A DNA stretch of 34,494 nucleotides. It comes from Schlesneria paludicola DSM 18645 (GTDB taxonomy: Bacteria; Planctomycetota; Planctomycetia; Planctomycetales; Planctomycetaceae). The position numbers were made by a program, and so were the translations under genes. Positions 16,493 through 25,700 of this stretch are shown piece after piece; the stretch's first letter is position 1; each line of letters starts with the position of its first letter. The notes below the pieces were generated by a model that saw only the letters and a program-made list of their open reading frames with translations, had not been told where the DNA came from and ran no database searches. The stretch spans positions 1-34,494 of the forward strand of contig CAMBQP010000038.1 of the NCBI GenBank assembly GCA_945869955.1, read 5' to 3'.

Positions 16493-16523
16493 TTGACACA
16501 TAATCCGGGGCCTGCAATTATAT
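16493..16523 (+). promoter_or_regulatory. Candidate promoter for the zinc-ribbon membrane protein gene
   Basis: A perfect -35 TTGACA (16493-16498) is followed by the A/T-rich block AATTATAT (16516-16523). The -10 could be AATTAT (17-bp spacer) or TTATAT (19 bp). It lies about 45 bp before the chosen ATG at 16568. Confidence 0.4.
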
Positions 16524-16567
16524 CCGCGGGTTCCATAAAATGTTTCGACTCTGTCGAAAGTGTTAGC

Positions 16568-17689
16568 ATGACCTCGTTCAAAATTGAATGTCCGAATTGC
16601 GGCCGCATGTACAACTTAGCGGAAAAGTTTCGCGGGCGAAAAGTTACTTGCGCCTCTGAGGCTTGTGGCACATCATTCTTGGCATCACCCCTGCCGGACG
16701 AGGAACTCGGCGACCTCAACGAAGAGGATCCTCCAAGTCAAAAGCCTGTTCCCAGCGAACAGCCTGAAAACGTGTTACCACCTCCTTTGCAAATGCCAAG
16801 AAAAACTGGCTCGAAGCGTCTGGTCATCGTTTTGGCCACTGCATTGGGCGTCATCTTGACCACCGCAATCAGCACGGTGATTTTGATGGGATCTCGTAAC
16901 GTTTCGGTTCAGAACCTTGCCCAAACAAAGAGCGAGAAAAAATCAACGAATGAAATATTACGTGAGCAAATCCTCAAATTGCTTGGCCTGACCGATACAA
17001 CGATTCGGCTCATGAAAGAAACCAGCGATCCTCAGCTTGCTCGTGAATACATTGATCAATGGAGCGAGATACGAAATGGCCTGACAAAAAATGATCAATC
17101 CGAACTCGGCCTTGAGGTGATCGAAGGCCAACTCAACGCCATCCACCAACGATTATATCCCCGCAAGACAGGATGGTCCTACCTGACAAGTCATGGTTGG
17201 CGAAGTGCTTTAGAGTCGTCTGAAAACGAAGACTCGGTAGACGCCATTCGAATCGCGCAGGGCCAGATCATGAAATCTTACAAGATTCCCTGGAAGGAAA
17301 CTCAAATCGCCCAAGGCTTTCAGGAAAAATATGATGAGTTGAGAAAACAAGGTCAGGAAATCGCCGCGACGAGCAAACTCAATAAGGACGGTCTACCTGC
17401 ACCTTTAAGTTCCTCCGAAGCATCCAATTTGATTAGCAGGCTGGAAATTCTTTATGCCAAAGTACCGTACGATACTACTCTTCTAGATCATGAAACCACA
17501 ACAGATCCGTTTAAGTGTCCTTCGATATTACATCCAGATCGTTATATTTTTGAATTGGCAGCAAGTGTTATCTATACGAGATCACAAATCCCCCTGTTTG
17601 AAGACAACCTTGCCGGAAAAACAAAACTTCTCAGCTTCAGTCAACAATATCTTAAAACATTAAGCTTCTTGGAAGAAAACGTTCGGTGA
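16568..17689 (+). CDS. Membrane protein with N-terminal zinc ribbon, unknown function
   Basis: 373 aa from the ATG at 16568, where the protein-like sequence begins; the frame is open to 16424. The N-terminus is an MJ0042-like zinc ribbon, Cys8-x2-Cys11-x16-Cys28-x4-Cys33 (IECPNCGRMYNLAEKFRG ... VTCASEAC), a module common at the head of planctomycete orphan proteins. A Pro-rich linker (50-78) and one membrane helix (about 84-108) lead to a 260-residue, mostly helical outer domain that I do not recognise. Codon use after 17450 looks more A/T-rich than in neighbouring genes. It is likely anchored with the ribbon in the cytosol. It is monocistronic and convergent with deoC. Confidence 0.78.
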   Translation: MTSFKIECPNCGRMYNLAEKFRGRKVTCASEACGTSFLASPLPDEELGDLNEEDPPSQKPVPSEQPENVLPPPLQMPRKTGSKRLVIVLATALGVILTTAISTVILMGSRNVSVQNLAQTKSEKKSTNEILREQILKLLGLTDTTIRLMKETSDPQLAREYIDQWSEIRNGLTKNDQSELGLEVIEGQLNAIHQRLYPRKTGWSYLTSHGWRSALESSENEDSVDAIRIAQGQIMKSYKIPWKETQIAQGFQEKYDELRKQGQEIAATSKLNKDGLPAPLSSSEASNLISRLEILYAKVPYDTTLLDHETTTDPFKCPSILHPDRYIFELAASVIYTRSQIPLFEDNLAGKTKLLSFSQQYLKTLSFLEENVR

Positions 17690-17869
17690 TGTTCTTCGCC
17701 CAAAATCAACAGCCTTTGCACGCTTAATCAATTCCCGAGGCATTCGACCAGGACTCCAAAAAAGGATTCATGCCCCCCACTGCCCCTTGGTGTGAAATCG
17801 ACGTTGAACGGCACGGTTGCTGCGTACGGAACTCTGACGAAGTTGAATGTGAGCCGTACACAGCCCCGC

Positions 17870-18595
17870 TCAATATCCGGCAACCGCTGCTTTCTCAGAA
17901 ACGGCGATTGCGGGAAGGTTGAGTCGGCGTCGACAATCATCCAGCATGTCTTTGGTTCGGCTCGCACCGCAGCGCGAGACCCCCAGTTCGCGGACGGCGA
18001 GCAGACCATCTAAATCGCGGACTCCGCCCGCTGCTTTCACCTGAACGTGCGGTGCCGCGTGCTCACGCATTAATCGCAAATCGTCATGAGTCGCTCCACC
18101 GGTTCCGTAGCCAGTCGACGTTTTCACCCAGTCGGCGCGCAACTCGGAACAAATCCGGCAGAGCTCGATTTTGTGTTCGTCTTTCAAGTAGCAGTTTTCG
18201 AAGATCACTTTGACCTTCTGACCGGCAGCATGAGCCACGTCGATCACCCCCTTGATGTCGGCACGCACAAAGTCCCACTTGCCGCTCAATACCTGGCTGA
18301 TGTTCACCACCATGTCGAGTTCCTCACAACCATCGGCGATGGCCCGCTCGGCTTCGGCCTGCTTGATGGCGGTGGTATTCCCCCCGTGGGGGAACCCGAT
18401 CGTCGTACTGGCCTTGACCGTGCTGCCACGAAGCAAGTCGGCACAACGCTTCAAGGCGTAGGGCATGATGCAGACGCTGGCGACGTCGTAGGCCAACGCC
18501 AAACGACAACCGGCGTCGAGATCCGCTTCGGTCAGCGTTGGATTCAGCAGCGAATGGTCGATCATCTTGGCTAAGTCGAAATACGTGTAGTTCAT
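17870..18595 (-). CDS. deoC: Deoxyribose-phosphate aldolase
   Basis: 241 aa. The class I aldolase motifs are intact: Asp94 in EELDMVVN, the Schiff-base lysine Lys158 in VKTSTGYGTGGAT and Lys187 in VQVKAAGGVRD. It cleaves 2-deoxyribose-5-phosphate into glyceraldehyde-3-phosphate and acetaldehyde, the last step of deoxynucleoside catabolism, in the cytosol. The ATG at 18595 has AAAGGA upstream. It is the second gene after a ROK-family kinase, 51 bp away on the same strand. That pairing suggests that sugar phosphorylation and aldolase steps share control, though the usual deo partners (deoA, deoB, deoD) are absent here. The 180-bp gap downstream holds no gene and no clear terminator. Confidence 0.96.
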   Translation of the reverse strand: MNYTYFDLAKMIDHSLLNPTLTEADLDAGCRLALAYDVASVCIMPYALKRCADLLRGSTVKASTTIGFPHGGNTTAIKQAEAERAIADGCEELDMVVNISQVLSGKWDFVRADIKGVIDVAHAAGQKVKVIFENCYLKDEHKIELCRICSELRADWVKTSTGYGTGGATHDDLRLMREHAAPHVQVKAAGGVRDLDGLLAVRELGVSRCGASRTKDMLDDCRRRLNLPAIAVSEKAAVAGY

Positions 18596-18646
18596 CGGTG
18601 TTGGATCCTTTGTTACAGCGAAAAAAGCGAATGGGCGAAAGTTTAC

Positions 18647-19654
18647 TCAGTTTGATCTGGTATGTGAGCCTGACACGCCCGAAATGGCAATATTTTCCTG
18701 AGCCAGCGCGATCGCCCCTGCGAGTCCCGCGCGATCGCCAAGCTGCGAAGATTCAACGCGCACGTGATCGGTCGGAAACATTCCCACCCGATCTTGAATC
18801 ACTCGTCGGACTGGTGTGATTAAAATATCGCCCAATTCGGCAACCCCGCCCCCCAGCACAATCAGTTCCGGATGCAGTATCGTGACCACATTGGCCGCTG
18901 CAATTCCGATATAGGTTGCGGCTTGAATCAGGGCTTCTCGGACCAATTCATCACCGGCATTCGCCGCGATGAGCATTTCACGGGGTGTAACGCGATCGGC
19001 GTTCCCGTCAACCAGTTCATGCAGACGCGGAGCCAGGCCGTTTCGTAGCAGTCGCACTCCTTCGCCAATAATCGCAGGGCCACTGGCGAGGGCTTCCAAA
19101 CAACCGCGATTGCCGCATCCGCACCGCGGGCCGTCTGGTAAAATCGTTTGATGCCCCAGTTCCCCTGCGGCTCCCAGTGGGCCGAGTCGCAACTGGCCAT
19201 CGATCGCAACCCCGCCGCCGATCCCGGTACCGATCGAGAAGAATGCCATGGTCAACCGCGGCGACGCCTTGCCGTGACCATAGCGCAGCTCACCCAGCGT
19301 TGCGGTGCGAACATCGTTCAGCAGCCAAACCGGGCAGCCCAGACGCTCACGAAGTAACGCCGCGACCGGCACGTTGCGCCACTGAGTTGGCATATTCGGC
19401 AGAAACTGAGTCGTACCGGTCGAGACATCGACCAGACCAGGTATCCCCACACCAATTCCCGCCAGGGAACCGATGTTGCCCCCCTGCGAGATCAACCGGC
19501 GCACGAGCGCCGCGATCCGCTCAATCACCGCGACGGGTCCGGCGTGAGATTCGGTAGGAACAGAATCACTCACGAAAATCTCACCCGTACCATTCGCCAG
19601 AGCGGCCTTGATCGAGGTCCCCCCCAGGTCAACCCCCGCCAGAAATTGACTCAA
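18647..19654 (-). CDS. ROK-family sugar kinase (glucokinase-like)
   Basis: 335 aa. The ATP phosphate-binding motif DLGGTSIKAA is at 9-18, the catalytic Asp114 is in LLND, and the second phosphate motif is GTGIGGGVA at 142-150. The ROK zinc signature is complete: His168, Cys178, Cys180, Cys185 in GHQTILPDGPRCGCGNRGC. There is no N-terminal helix-turn-helix, so it is a kinase rather than a ROK repressor. It phosphorylates glucose or another hexose, with the exact sugar unclear. The start is a TTG at 19654: AAGGAAGG lies at the proper distance, and no in-frame ATG is near. It heads a two-gene unit with deoC. Confidence 0.92.
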   Translation of the reverse strand: MSQFLAGVDLGGTSIKAALANGTGEIFVSDSVPTESHAGPVAVIERIAALVRRLISQGGNIGSLAGIGVGIPGLVDVSTGTTQFLPNMPTQWRNVPVAALLRERLGCPVWLLNDVRTATLGELRYGHGKASPRLTMAFFSIGTGIGGGVAIDGQLRLGPLGAAGELGHQTILPDGPRCGCGNRGCLEALASGPAIIGEGVRLLRNGLAPRLHELVDGNADRVTPREMLIAANAGDELVREALIQAATYIGIAAANVVTILHPELIVLGGGVAELGDILITPVRRVIQDRVGMFPTDHVRVESSQLGDRAGLAGAIALAQENIAISGVSGSHTRSN

Positions 19655-19770
19655 CTGGCACCTTCCTTAAATCAGCGGGACAATGTCTGATCATCATCGC
19701 CCAGGGTTTCGTCTCTCTCACCCGCAACACGCGGTTTCTCGGCGAAGCTTACCAGCGAACGTACGTCACC

Positions 19771-19842
19771 GTCGATGATGCTGTCGATGATGCTGTCGCA
19801 GATGCTGTCGCAGAGGATGTCGCAGAGGATGTCGCAAAACGT
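19771..19842. repeat. 12-bp minisatellite, five to six units
   Basis: Consecutive 12-bp units start at 19771, 19783, 19795, 19807, 19819 and 19831. The first two are GTCGATGATGCT, the third GTCGCAGATGCT, the fourth and fifth GTCGCAGAGGAT, and the sixth is partial. The block is framed by ACGTAC-like sequence on both sides (CGTACGTC and ACGTACGC). It sits in the intergenic gap after the 589-aa protein gene and about 100 bp before the ROK gene start, where copy number could affect expression. Confidence 0.85.
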
Positions 19843-19899
19843 ACGCCTGTTCGACTTCTCAGGGGACGCTTCATGTGCTTGATCACCGCCGGTTTCACT

Positions 19900-21669
19900 C
19901 TATTCCCAAGGGAATTTTGGTGCATCAGGGTCCAACAGTGTTTCGAGATCTTCCGCGACCTTGTCACATCTCTTTGCGAGATCGGGACGATCGATCGCGA
20001 GATTGGCCAGGGTTTCCGCAAATCGATCGCAAACGGGGTCGATCAACGCATCGGCCAGCGAGGAATCCGTCGATTCCAGTATCTCGCGAAGATTGTCGAA
20101 CTCGCGATTGAGTTTATCGATCTGGTGCCGTGTTTCGGAAGAAACCGATCCCGCATCTGCACCGGCACGCAATCCCACAATAAGCTCCGCCAAATGGCAG
20201 CCGACGCGATAGACCCGGATTCCCAGCGGCACGTCCGTTTGGCCTTTCAGGGAAAAACTCGTCGACCAAATCGTATTGGAGCCATCCTCGTCAGGTTGGG
20301 AACTCGCCACGCCAAGACGCTCGCGCTCTTCCATTTCGGCATTGAAGCGGCGTCGGAATTCCTCGCTTTCGCGTTGCTCTTGATCCCATTTTTCACGCGT
20401 CTGGCAGAATATGTCAAAGGCAAACTCAGCATCCATATTACTACCATCATAATGCCAGAACCCCGGCCCCGATGATTCGCTCGCCATCCGACAACATGGG
20501 CAATCGGAATCGATCAGGGTTTCTTTGCTGGACATGGATTCGGGGATTCGTGCCCGTTCGCGATCAATGATCGAGCGAGGCGTGGTGCCGTGGGTCTCGG
20601 AATTGGGGGTGTTGAGCCACGCATCGCGAACGTGCTCCAGCCGGGAAATTTCCTGGGTGAGTGACTCACCATCGATCAGCGATTCCTTTCGATCTGGTGT
20701 GCTCATCGATGGTGCCAACGCGGTTAACTGTTCCCAGGAAGACCACAATAATTCCCGAACCAGGTCGTAATACATCACCAGTTCATGAATACCAAATCCA
20801 CCGTACCGAAAGGCATGAGACGATTCGTCAAGTCCGGGCGGGCAGGCATTCATTGTGGACCATTGAAGGCAACGATCCTGAAGATCCCAACTCAGATGAT
20901 CTCGCCGATCCTGTCCGATCTCGCGCGGTGAGCGTCCTTCAAGATCTTCACGCGGCGTCAACAGCCATGCGGCATGAATTTCCTTGAGTGTCTCGTAATC
21001 GGGACTGGCGAACCGAGCTTGACGGGACCAGGATTCGGTCGCGAATTCCTGATCGGTCGGAAACAGGGAATCGACCTGGTCTGGAATCGGGCTGGTCAAA
21101 TGATTGCTCGCGGCTTCGATTGGCTGACCAAGCTCGTTTGCCCCCATTTCGTCGCGACGAGCAAACGCGTTCCGGGTTTCTTTCGCGATAAACTCTAACA
21201 GGGGCTTTCCGTAGAATACCCCCCGCGCATCGAGCGGTGGTTTCATGGCCAGTTCCCGCCGCCGACGATCGCCCACACTCCGCCACGCTTCGTTTGCGTC
21301 CATGAACTTCCAGTCGGGAGCCAGGTGATAGTCGAGACTGATTTTGGAGCAATGATCACCACAGTGATAAAGGACACACCCATCCATTCCCGGCGACGAG
21401 TAGGAAGAATCCACGACGACGATTCGAGCAATCAGGTCGATGACGACCAATCCCGCGTCGTACGGTTCCGCGTCGCTCCCTGGACTGAGATTCGAGAAGA
21501 ATCGCCACTCGGGAGTGGGCTTACAAAACCGGGCTGTCGCCGCTTCAAACTCAGCCATGGTGACAGGGTCAGCACTCAGCGCCGCGATCGCTCGATCGGC
21601 TTGACTCCCATGAATGGTTCCGGACCATTCTTGCGCGAACTCCCGCACCAGCAATCGAACTTCGCTCAT
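19900..21669 (-). CDS. Large orphan protein with a duplicated TP-x-S/TPR motif, unknown function
   Basis: 589 aa, no signal peptide or membrane segment, acidic and Trp-rich. I do not recognise the protein. Two internal copies of one motif can be seen: AAWLLTPREDLEGRSPREI (233-251) and DAWLNTPNSETHGTTPRSI (349-367), each followed by a charged D/E-R-R/A-R helix. The pattern W-L-x-T-P-x-G-x-TPR resembles a short motif seen in toxin-binding regions of Xre/MbcA/ParS-type antitoxins, but this is a weak likeness only. A CPCC cluster (390-393) may bind metal. The C-terminal 150 residues are helical and probably coiled. The ATG at 21669 has only GGGG upstream. It stands alone on the minus strand, upstream of the minisatellite. 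Confidence 0.72.
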   Translation of the reverse strand: MSEVRLLVREFAQEWSGTIHGSQADRAIAALSADPVTMAEFEAATARFCKPTPEWRFFSNLSPGSDAEPYDAGLVVIDLIARIVVVDSSYSSPGMDGCVLYHCGDHCSKISLDYHLAPDWKFMDANEAWRSVGDRRRRELAMKPPLDARGVFYGKPLLEFIAKETRNAFARRDEMGANELGQPIEAASNHLTSPIPDQVDSLFPTDQEFATESWSRQARFASPDYETLKEIHAAWLLTPREDLEGRSPREIGQDRRDHLSWDLQDRCLQWSTMNACPPGLDESSHAFRYGGFGIHELVMYYDLVRELLWSSWEQLTALAPSMSTPDRKESLIDGESLTQEISRLEHVRDAWLNTPNSETHGTTPRSIIDRERARIPESMSSKETLIDSDCPCCRMASESSGPGFWHYDGSNMDAEFAFDIFCQTREKWDQEQRESEEFRRRFNAEMEERERLGVASSQPDEDGSNTIWSTSFSLKGQTDVPLGIRVYRVGCHLAELIVGLRAGADAGSVSSETRHQIDKLNREFDNLREILESTDSSLADALIDPVCDRFAETLANLAIDRPDLAKRCDKVAEDLETLLDPDAPKFPWE

Positions 21670-22107
21670 CGTGAACCCCTGATCCCTGATTCTTGATTCT
21701 TTGACTGCCTACCCCTTTGATGATCACAACTCCAAATTCCGCTTCGATGCGGCCTTGCGATGGGCAGCCTCATCAGGGGAATGCGATTACGGGCATGCGT
21801 TCCACGCCGCGAATTTCACATCTTCCCTTTGCAACATGCAATGACCGCTGAACGATCGCTCAAAACGGGTTTTTTAAAGCAACGTGAATCCCGGCGATTC
21901 AAACAAAGCCGCGTCGAAATTTCAAGCAAACAAGGCCGCAACCGAGTTTTCCCCGAGATTGTCAGCTCACCGTCGGCCTCAACAATCCAGTTCAACAATC
22001 TACTTCGATTCACTGGTGAGTCTGGATGTTTTCGGTATGCTGAAAGACGCGTTAAAACAACGCGCCCGATTTTGATCGATTTCACATCCCGAAAATGGGG
22101 GCAGATC
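21670..22107. other. Divergent intergenic region upstream of the ECF sigma gene
   Basis: The sigma frame stays open back to 21760, but that extension is rich in Arg, Ser and Phe with no conserved feature and no ribosome site, so I treat it as untranslated. A TATGCT at 22036-22041 might be a -10 box but has no matching -35. Nothing else is seen. Confidence 0.4.
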
Positions 22108-22740
22108 ATGTCCGTGCAGGAACATCCGGTCGACACGGTTGAACGGATGATCGCCGCTGTGCAGCAGGGTGAGCACTCACAGTTGGGTGTTTTGTTGAAT
22201 CTTTATCGTGGCTACCTGTTGACCATCGCCGGCCACGAATTAGGATCGGATGTCGTTGCCAAGGCTGCTCCCTCGGATCTCGTCCAAGAGACCTTCCTCG
22301 AAGCCTCACAAGCATTTGCTCAGTTTCGGGGGACAACAGAGCCGGAGCTGCGTGCGTGGCTCAATCAAATTTTGTCACGCAACCTGATTGATCTGCATCG
22401 GCACTACCGAGATTTCTCCAAACGAAATATCTCGAGGGAAGTCTCGTTCGAGGGACGTTTCGGTGGTCCGTCATTGAGCTTGGCCGCAGCGGTGGATCCC
22501 CCGAGCAAACAGGCTCAGACTGCGGAAAATCTCAAGCTGCTGCAGGCGGGGTTCAAGACCTTGAATGAAGAACAACGACAAGCGGTCCAACTCCGCAGCG
22601 TCGAACAGCTGGATTTCGAAGAAGTTGGCCAGCGACTGGGGCGAACCGCCGACGCGGCTCGCAAGCTTTGGGCTCGTGCCATCCAAAAACTCGCGATGGA
22701 ACTCCAACCAGATGACTCAAGATCCGCTCGACCAAGATGA
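22108..22740 (+). CDS. ECF-type RNA polymerase sigma factor (planctomycete subfamily)
   Basis: 210 aa from the ATG at 22108, preceded by GGGGGC. Region 2 spans about 25-105, with SDLVQETFLEASQAF (the region 2.2 core contact) and LRAWLNQILSRNLIDLHRHY (2.3/2.4). The linker is 40 residues. Region 4 spans about 140-200, with LNEEQRQAVQLR and the helix-turn-helix LDFEEVGQRLGRTADAARKLWARA. The type matches the planctomycete-expanded sigma group that is repeatedly found upstream of large kinases. No anti-sigma factor is adjacent. Its last 29 bp overlap the kinase-WD40 gene, so the two are translationally coupled, and the kinase may control the sigma factor in place of an anti-sigma (inference). Confidence 0.92.
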   Translation: MSVQEHPVDTVERMIAAVQQGEHSQLGVLLNLYRGYLLTIAGHELGSDVVAKAAPSDLVQETFLEASQAFAQFRGTTEPELRAWLNQILSRNLIDLHRHYRDFSKRNISREVSFEGRFGGPSLSLAAAVDPPSKQAQTAENLKLLQAGFKTLNEEQRQAVQLRSVEQLDFEEVGQRLGRTADAARKLWARAIQKLAMELQPDDSRSARPR

Positions 22741-25700
22741 AAACCGGTTCGTGGACGAGTTGTGTGCGTACCAAGCACAACTCGATCAGGGCCAAATCCA
22801 TCAGCCCGATTCCCCGGTAGAATCAAAGCTCCCTGACGAATGGCGTTTAACGGCGGAAGCCTGCAGGCAATGCCTCGATTTTTTGCACGAGACGCTCTGT
22901 ACACCAAACATTTCCTCGCCGGACCCCGAGCAGGCCAGCAAGCCAATCAGATCCGCCGTGCCGATGCAGATTGGCCGCTTTGAAATCCTGGAGCAATTAG
23001 GGGTCGGTGGATTCGGGGTCGTCTTTCGTGCTCATGATCCTGTGATGAGACGCGACGTGGCCATCAAGATCCCGCGTCCGGAATTGCTGGATTCGCCGGA
23101 AGCGATTGAACGCTTTGAATACGAGGCGGCAGCGGTCGCACAACTTGAACACCCCAATATCGTCCCCGTTTTTGACAGCGATTGTGATGGCGTGCTGCCG
23201 TACATCGTCATGCCCTATATTCCAGGTAAGACCCTGGCACGCTGGCGAGCGGAGGAACGCGAGGTCTCGCCACGCATGGCGGCCGAAATCGTGCGGCAAT
23301 TGGCCAAGGGAATTGCCCATGCTCATGCACGTGGCGTACTGCACCGGGACGTCAAACCGGGCAATGTCCTGCTCGCCGCCAGGGAATCCACCGCTGCGGG
23401 GGATGAACCTTCGTTCGTCCCCCGACTGACCGACTTTGGTTTGGCGAAGTGTACGGATGTCGACCAGCAAATCACCCGCACAGGGACAGTCATCGGCACC
23501 ATCTGCTATATGTCGCCCGAGCAGGCCGAGGGGCGAAGCGAGGAGATCACGGCCCGCAGCGATGTGTACGGACTCGGGGCCGTACTCTATGAATTACTCA
23601 CGGGAGCCCCACCGTTTCGTGGCACCAATCACTTGCAGACCATGCAAAATATTTTGCGGGATGATCCCCCGTCGCTGCGAACGGCGAGCCTCAAGATTCC
23701 CGTTGATCTGGAAGTGATCTGCCTGAAATGCCTGGAAAAGGCCCCCGCCAATCGGTATCCGTCCGCCGGTGCCTTGGCAGACGACCTGCAGAAATTTTTA
23801 GCCAGTGAGCCGATTTCGGCCCGTCCCAATTCGGTAGTGACTCGCTGCAAAAAATGGTGTCGCAGGCATCCCGTACCAACGACGGTGATGGGGTCCGTCG
23901 CCCTGGGGCTGATCAGTCTGGCAGGCCTGTCGCTGTGGTATAATTCTCGTCTGGTGACACAGCAGGAAATTACTGACCAGCGACGCGAGATCACGCGTGA
24001 GCAGGAACTTCAGGCCCGGCGGCGTGCGTATGCCTCGGATATGCGCAACGCAAAGCTCGCGTGGGATCTGTCGGATCTCACGCAAACGCTCAAACTACTT
24101 GATCGTTATCAGCCGCAAGCGGGGGAACCGGACATACGCGATTTTGGCTGGTGGTATTTATGGCATGAATACCATGATTCGTCGCGCGTCCTGGGGACCC
24201 ACAAAAACCGAGCCACGGCAGTGGCCATCACTCGCAATGGGGAAATGGCCGCCTCGGGAGGCGATGACAGCGTCATTCGGTTGTGGTCGCGCACCACGGG
24301 AGAACTGCTTTCAGAACTCTGCCGACATGAATCCGGAGTGATCGAGTCGCTCGATTTCTCTCCGTCTGGCGAACGCCTGGTCTCTGCCGGATCCGATGGA
24401 ACGGTGCGCGTCTGGGACATCAAAACCTCCCGAGAATTATTTGCCTGTCACGAGCATCAGTCGCTGGTCTCGCAAGCATTTTATTCACCCAGCGGAGATC
24501 TGATCGCGTCGGGGGGCGAGGACAACCAGGTTCGATTGTGGAACCCGGATACGGGCGAGTCGATGGGAACCTTGAGCGGACATACCAAACGGGTTCGGTG
24601 TCTGGCTTTTCATCCCACCGAGCCCATCCTCGCGACGGGGAGCCTTGACGGAACAATCCGGTTTTGGAATCTGCACGACATGGGCCCCGATTCACGACTT
24701 CGGGACGGAATGATTTCCCCCGGCCCCGATGAATGGCCGCGGGTCATGGCGTTTCACGCGGATGGGGCGAGTCTGATTGTCAGCACGATCAAAGGAAACC
24801 TCGTGCGGTATCGGACGGAAAATCCGAGTTACGGTGAGGAATTCGAACGGGGTACGTTGGGGGTGAATGCTCGTTGCCTGATCTGTTCAAGTAACGGGAA
24901 TTTGATTCTTGCGATGGGGAACTCCGAGATTTGGGTTCATGCTGATTCCGGCGCTGGAGCGCCGCATCAGCGGTTGAAAGGGCATCTCGAAACGGTCATG
25001 TCGGTTGCTGCGACGAGTGACGGCGCACATCTTGTCTCGGCCTCATTAGACGGGACCGTTCGCGATTGGCCACAATTCCAGGTTCGCACGCAGATCAAGG
25101 CTGCAAAAGATCAAGGGTCTGCCGCAGACGGAAATGAACTGCAATGGCGAGAAAATGTGCTGGCAGCCGATTTTCAAAACCGTGAAGTGTCGATCTACCG
25201 AATGCCCGAGCGAACGTTGGAGCGAACGTTTCCGAAAGCAAATGAAGACGAGTTTCGGCTTTCTCCCCCAGCGAGATTTCTCTTGATTTGCAATCGCGAT
25301 GGTCTGCTTCACTCTTATCGATTGGCTGACGGAAAGACAATGTGGACGCAACAGCTTCCTCCCCGTGACCGAAAAACTCATGCCTCGATTGGCTGCGACA
25401 TCGATTCATCAGAGAGCTATGCGATTTTGGCCTGTGTCAATGAGCTGTTGATCGTTTCCCTGCAAAGTTCCGAGATTCTGCACCGCCTCAGCCATCCGGA
25501 AATCCTCTACCAGGTTCAATTTCTCGAACGACCGGGAATGCCACTGACCGCGATCACGTGTTGCCAAGGTGGATACATTCGGTTTTGGAATGTTCAGAGC
25601 GGGGAATTACAGAAAGTTCATCAGGCGAATCTGGGTGCCACCTACTCTTTCGCGATCTCGGACGATCTTCGGTTCCTGGCCACGGCCGGTCAGGATATGA

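Noticed and set aside
19771-19842. CRISPR array
   Set aside because: Units are 12 bp and contiguous with no spacers, and no cas gene is in the window.
19749-20021. 90-codon minus-strand frame ending in Ala-Thr-Ser repeats
   Set aside because: It overlaps the end of the 589-aa gene in another frame, and its repeats are just the 12-bp minisatellite translated.
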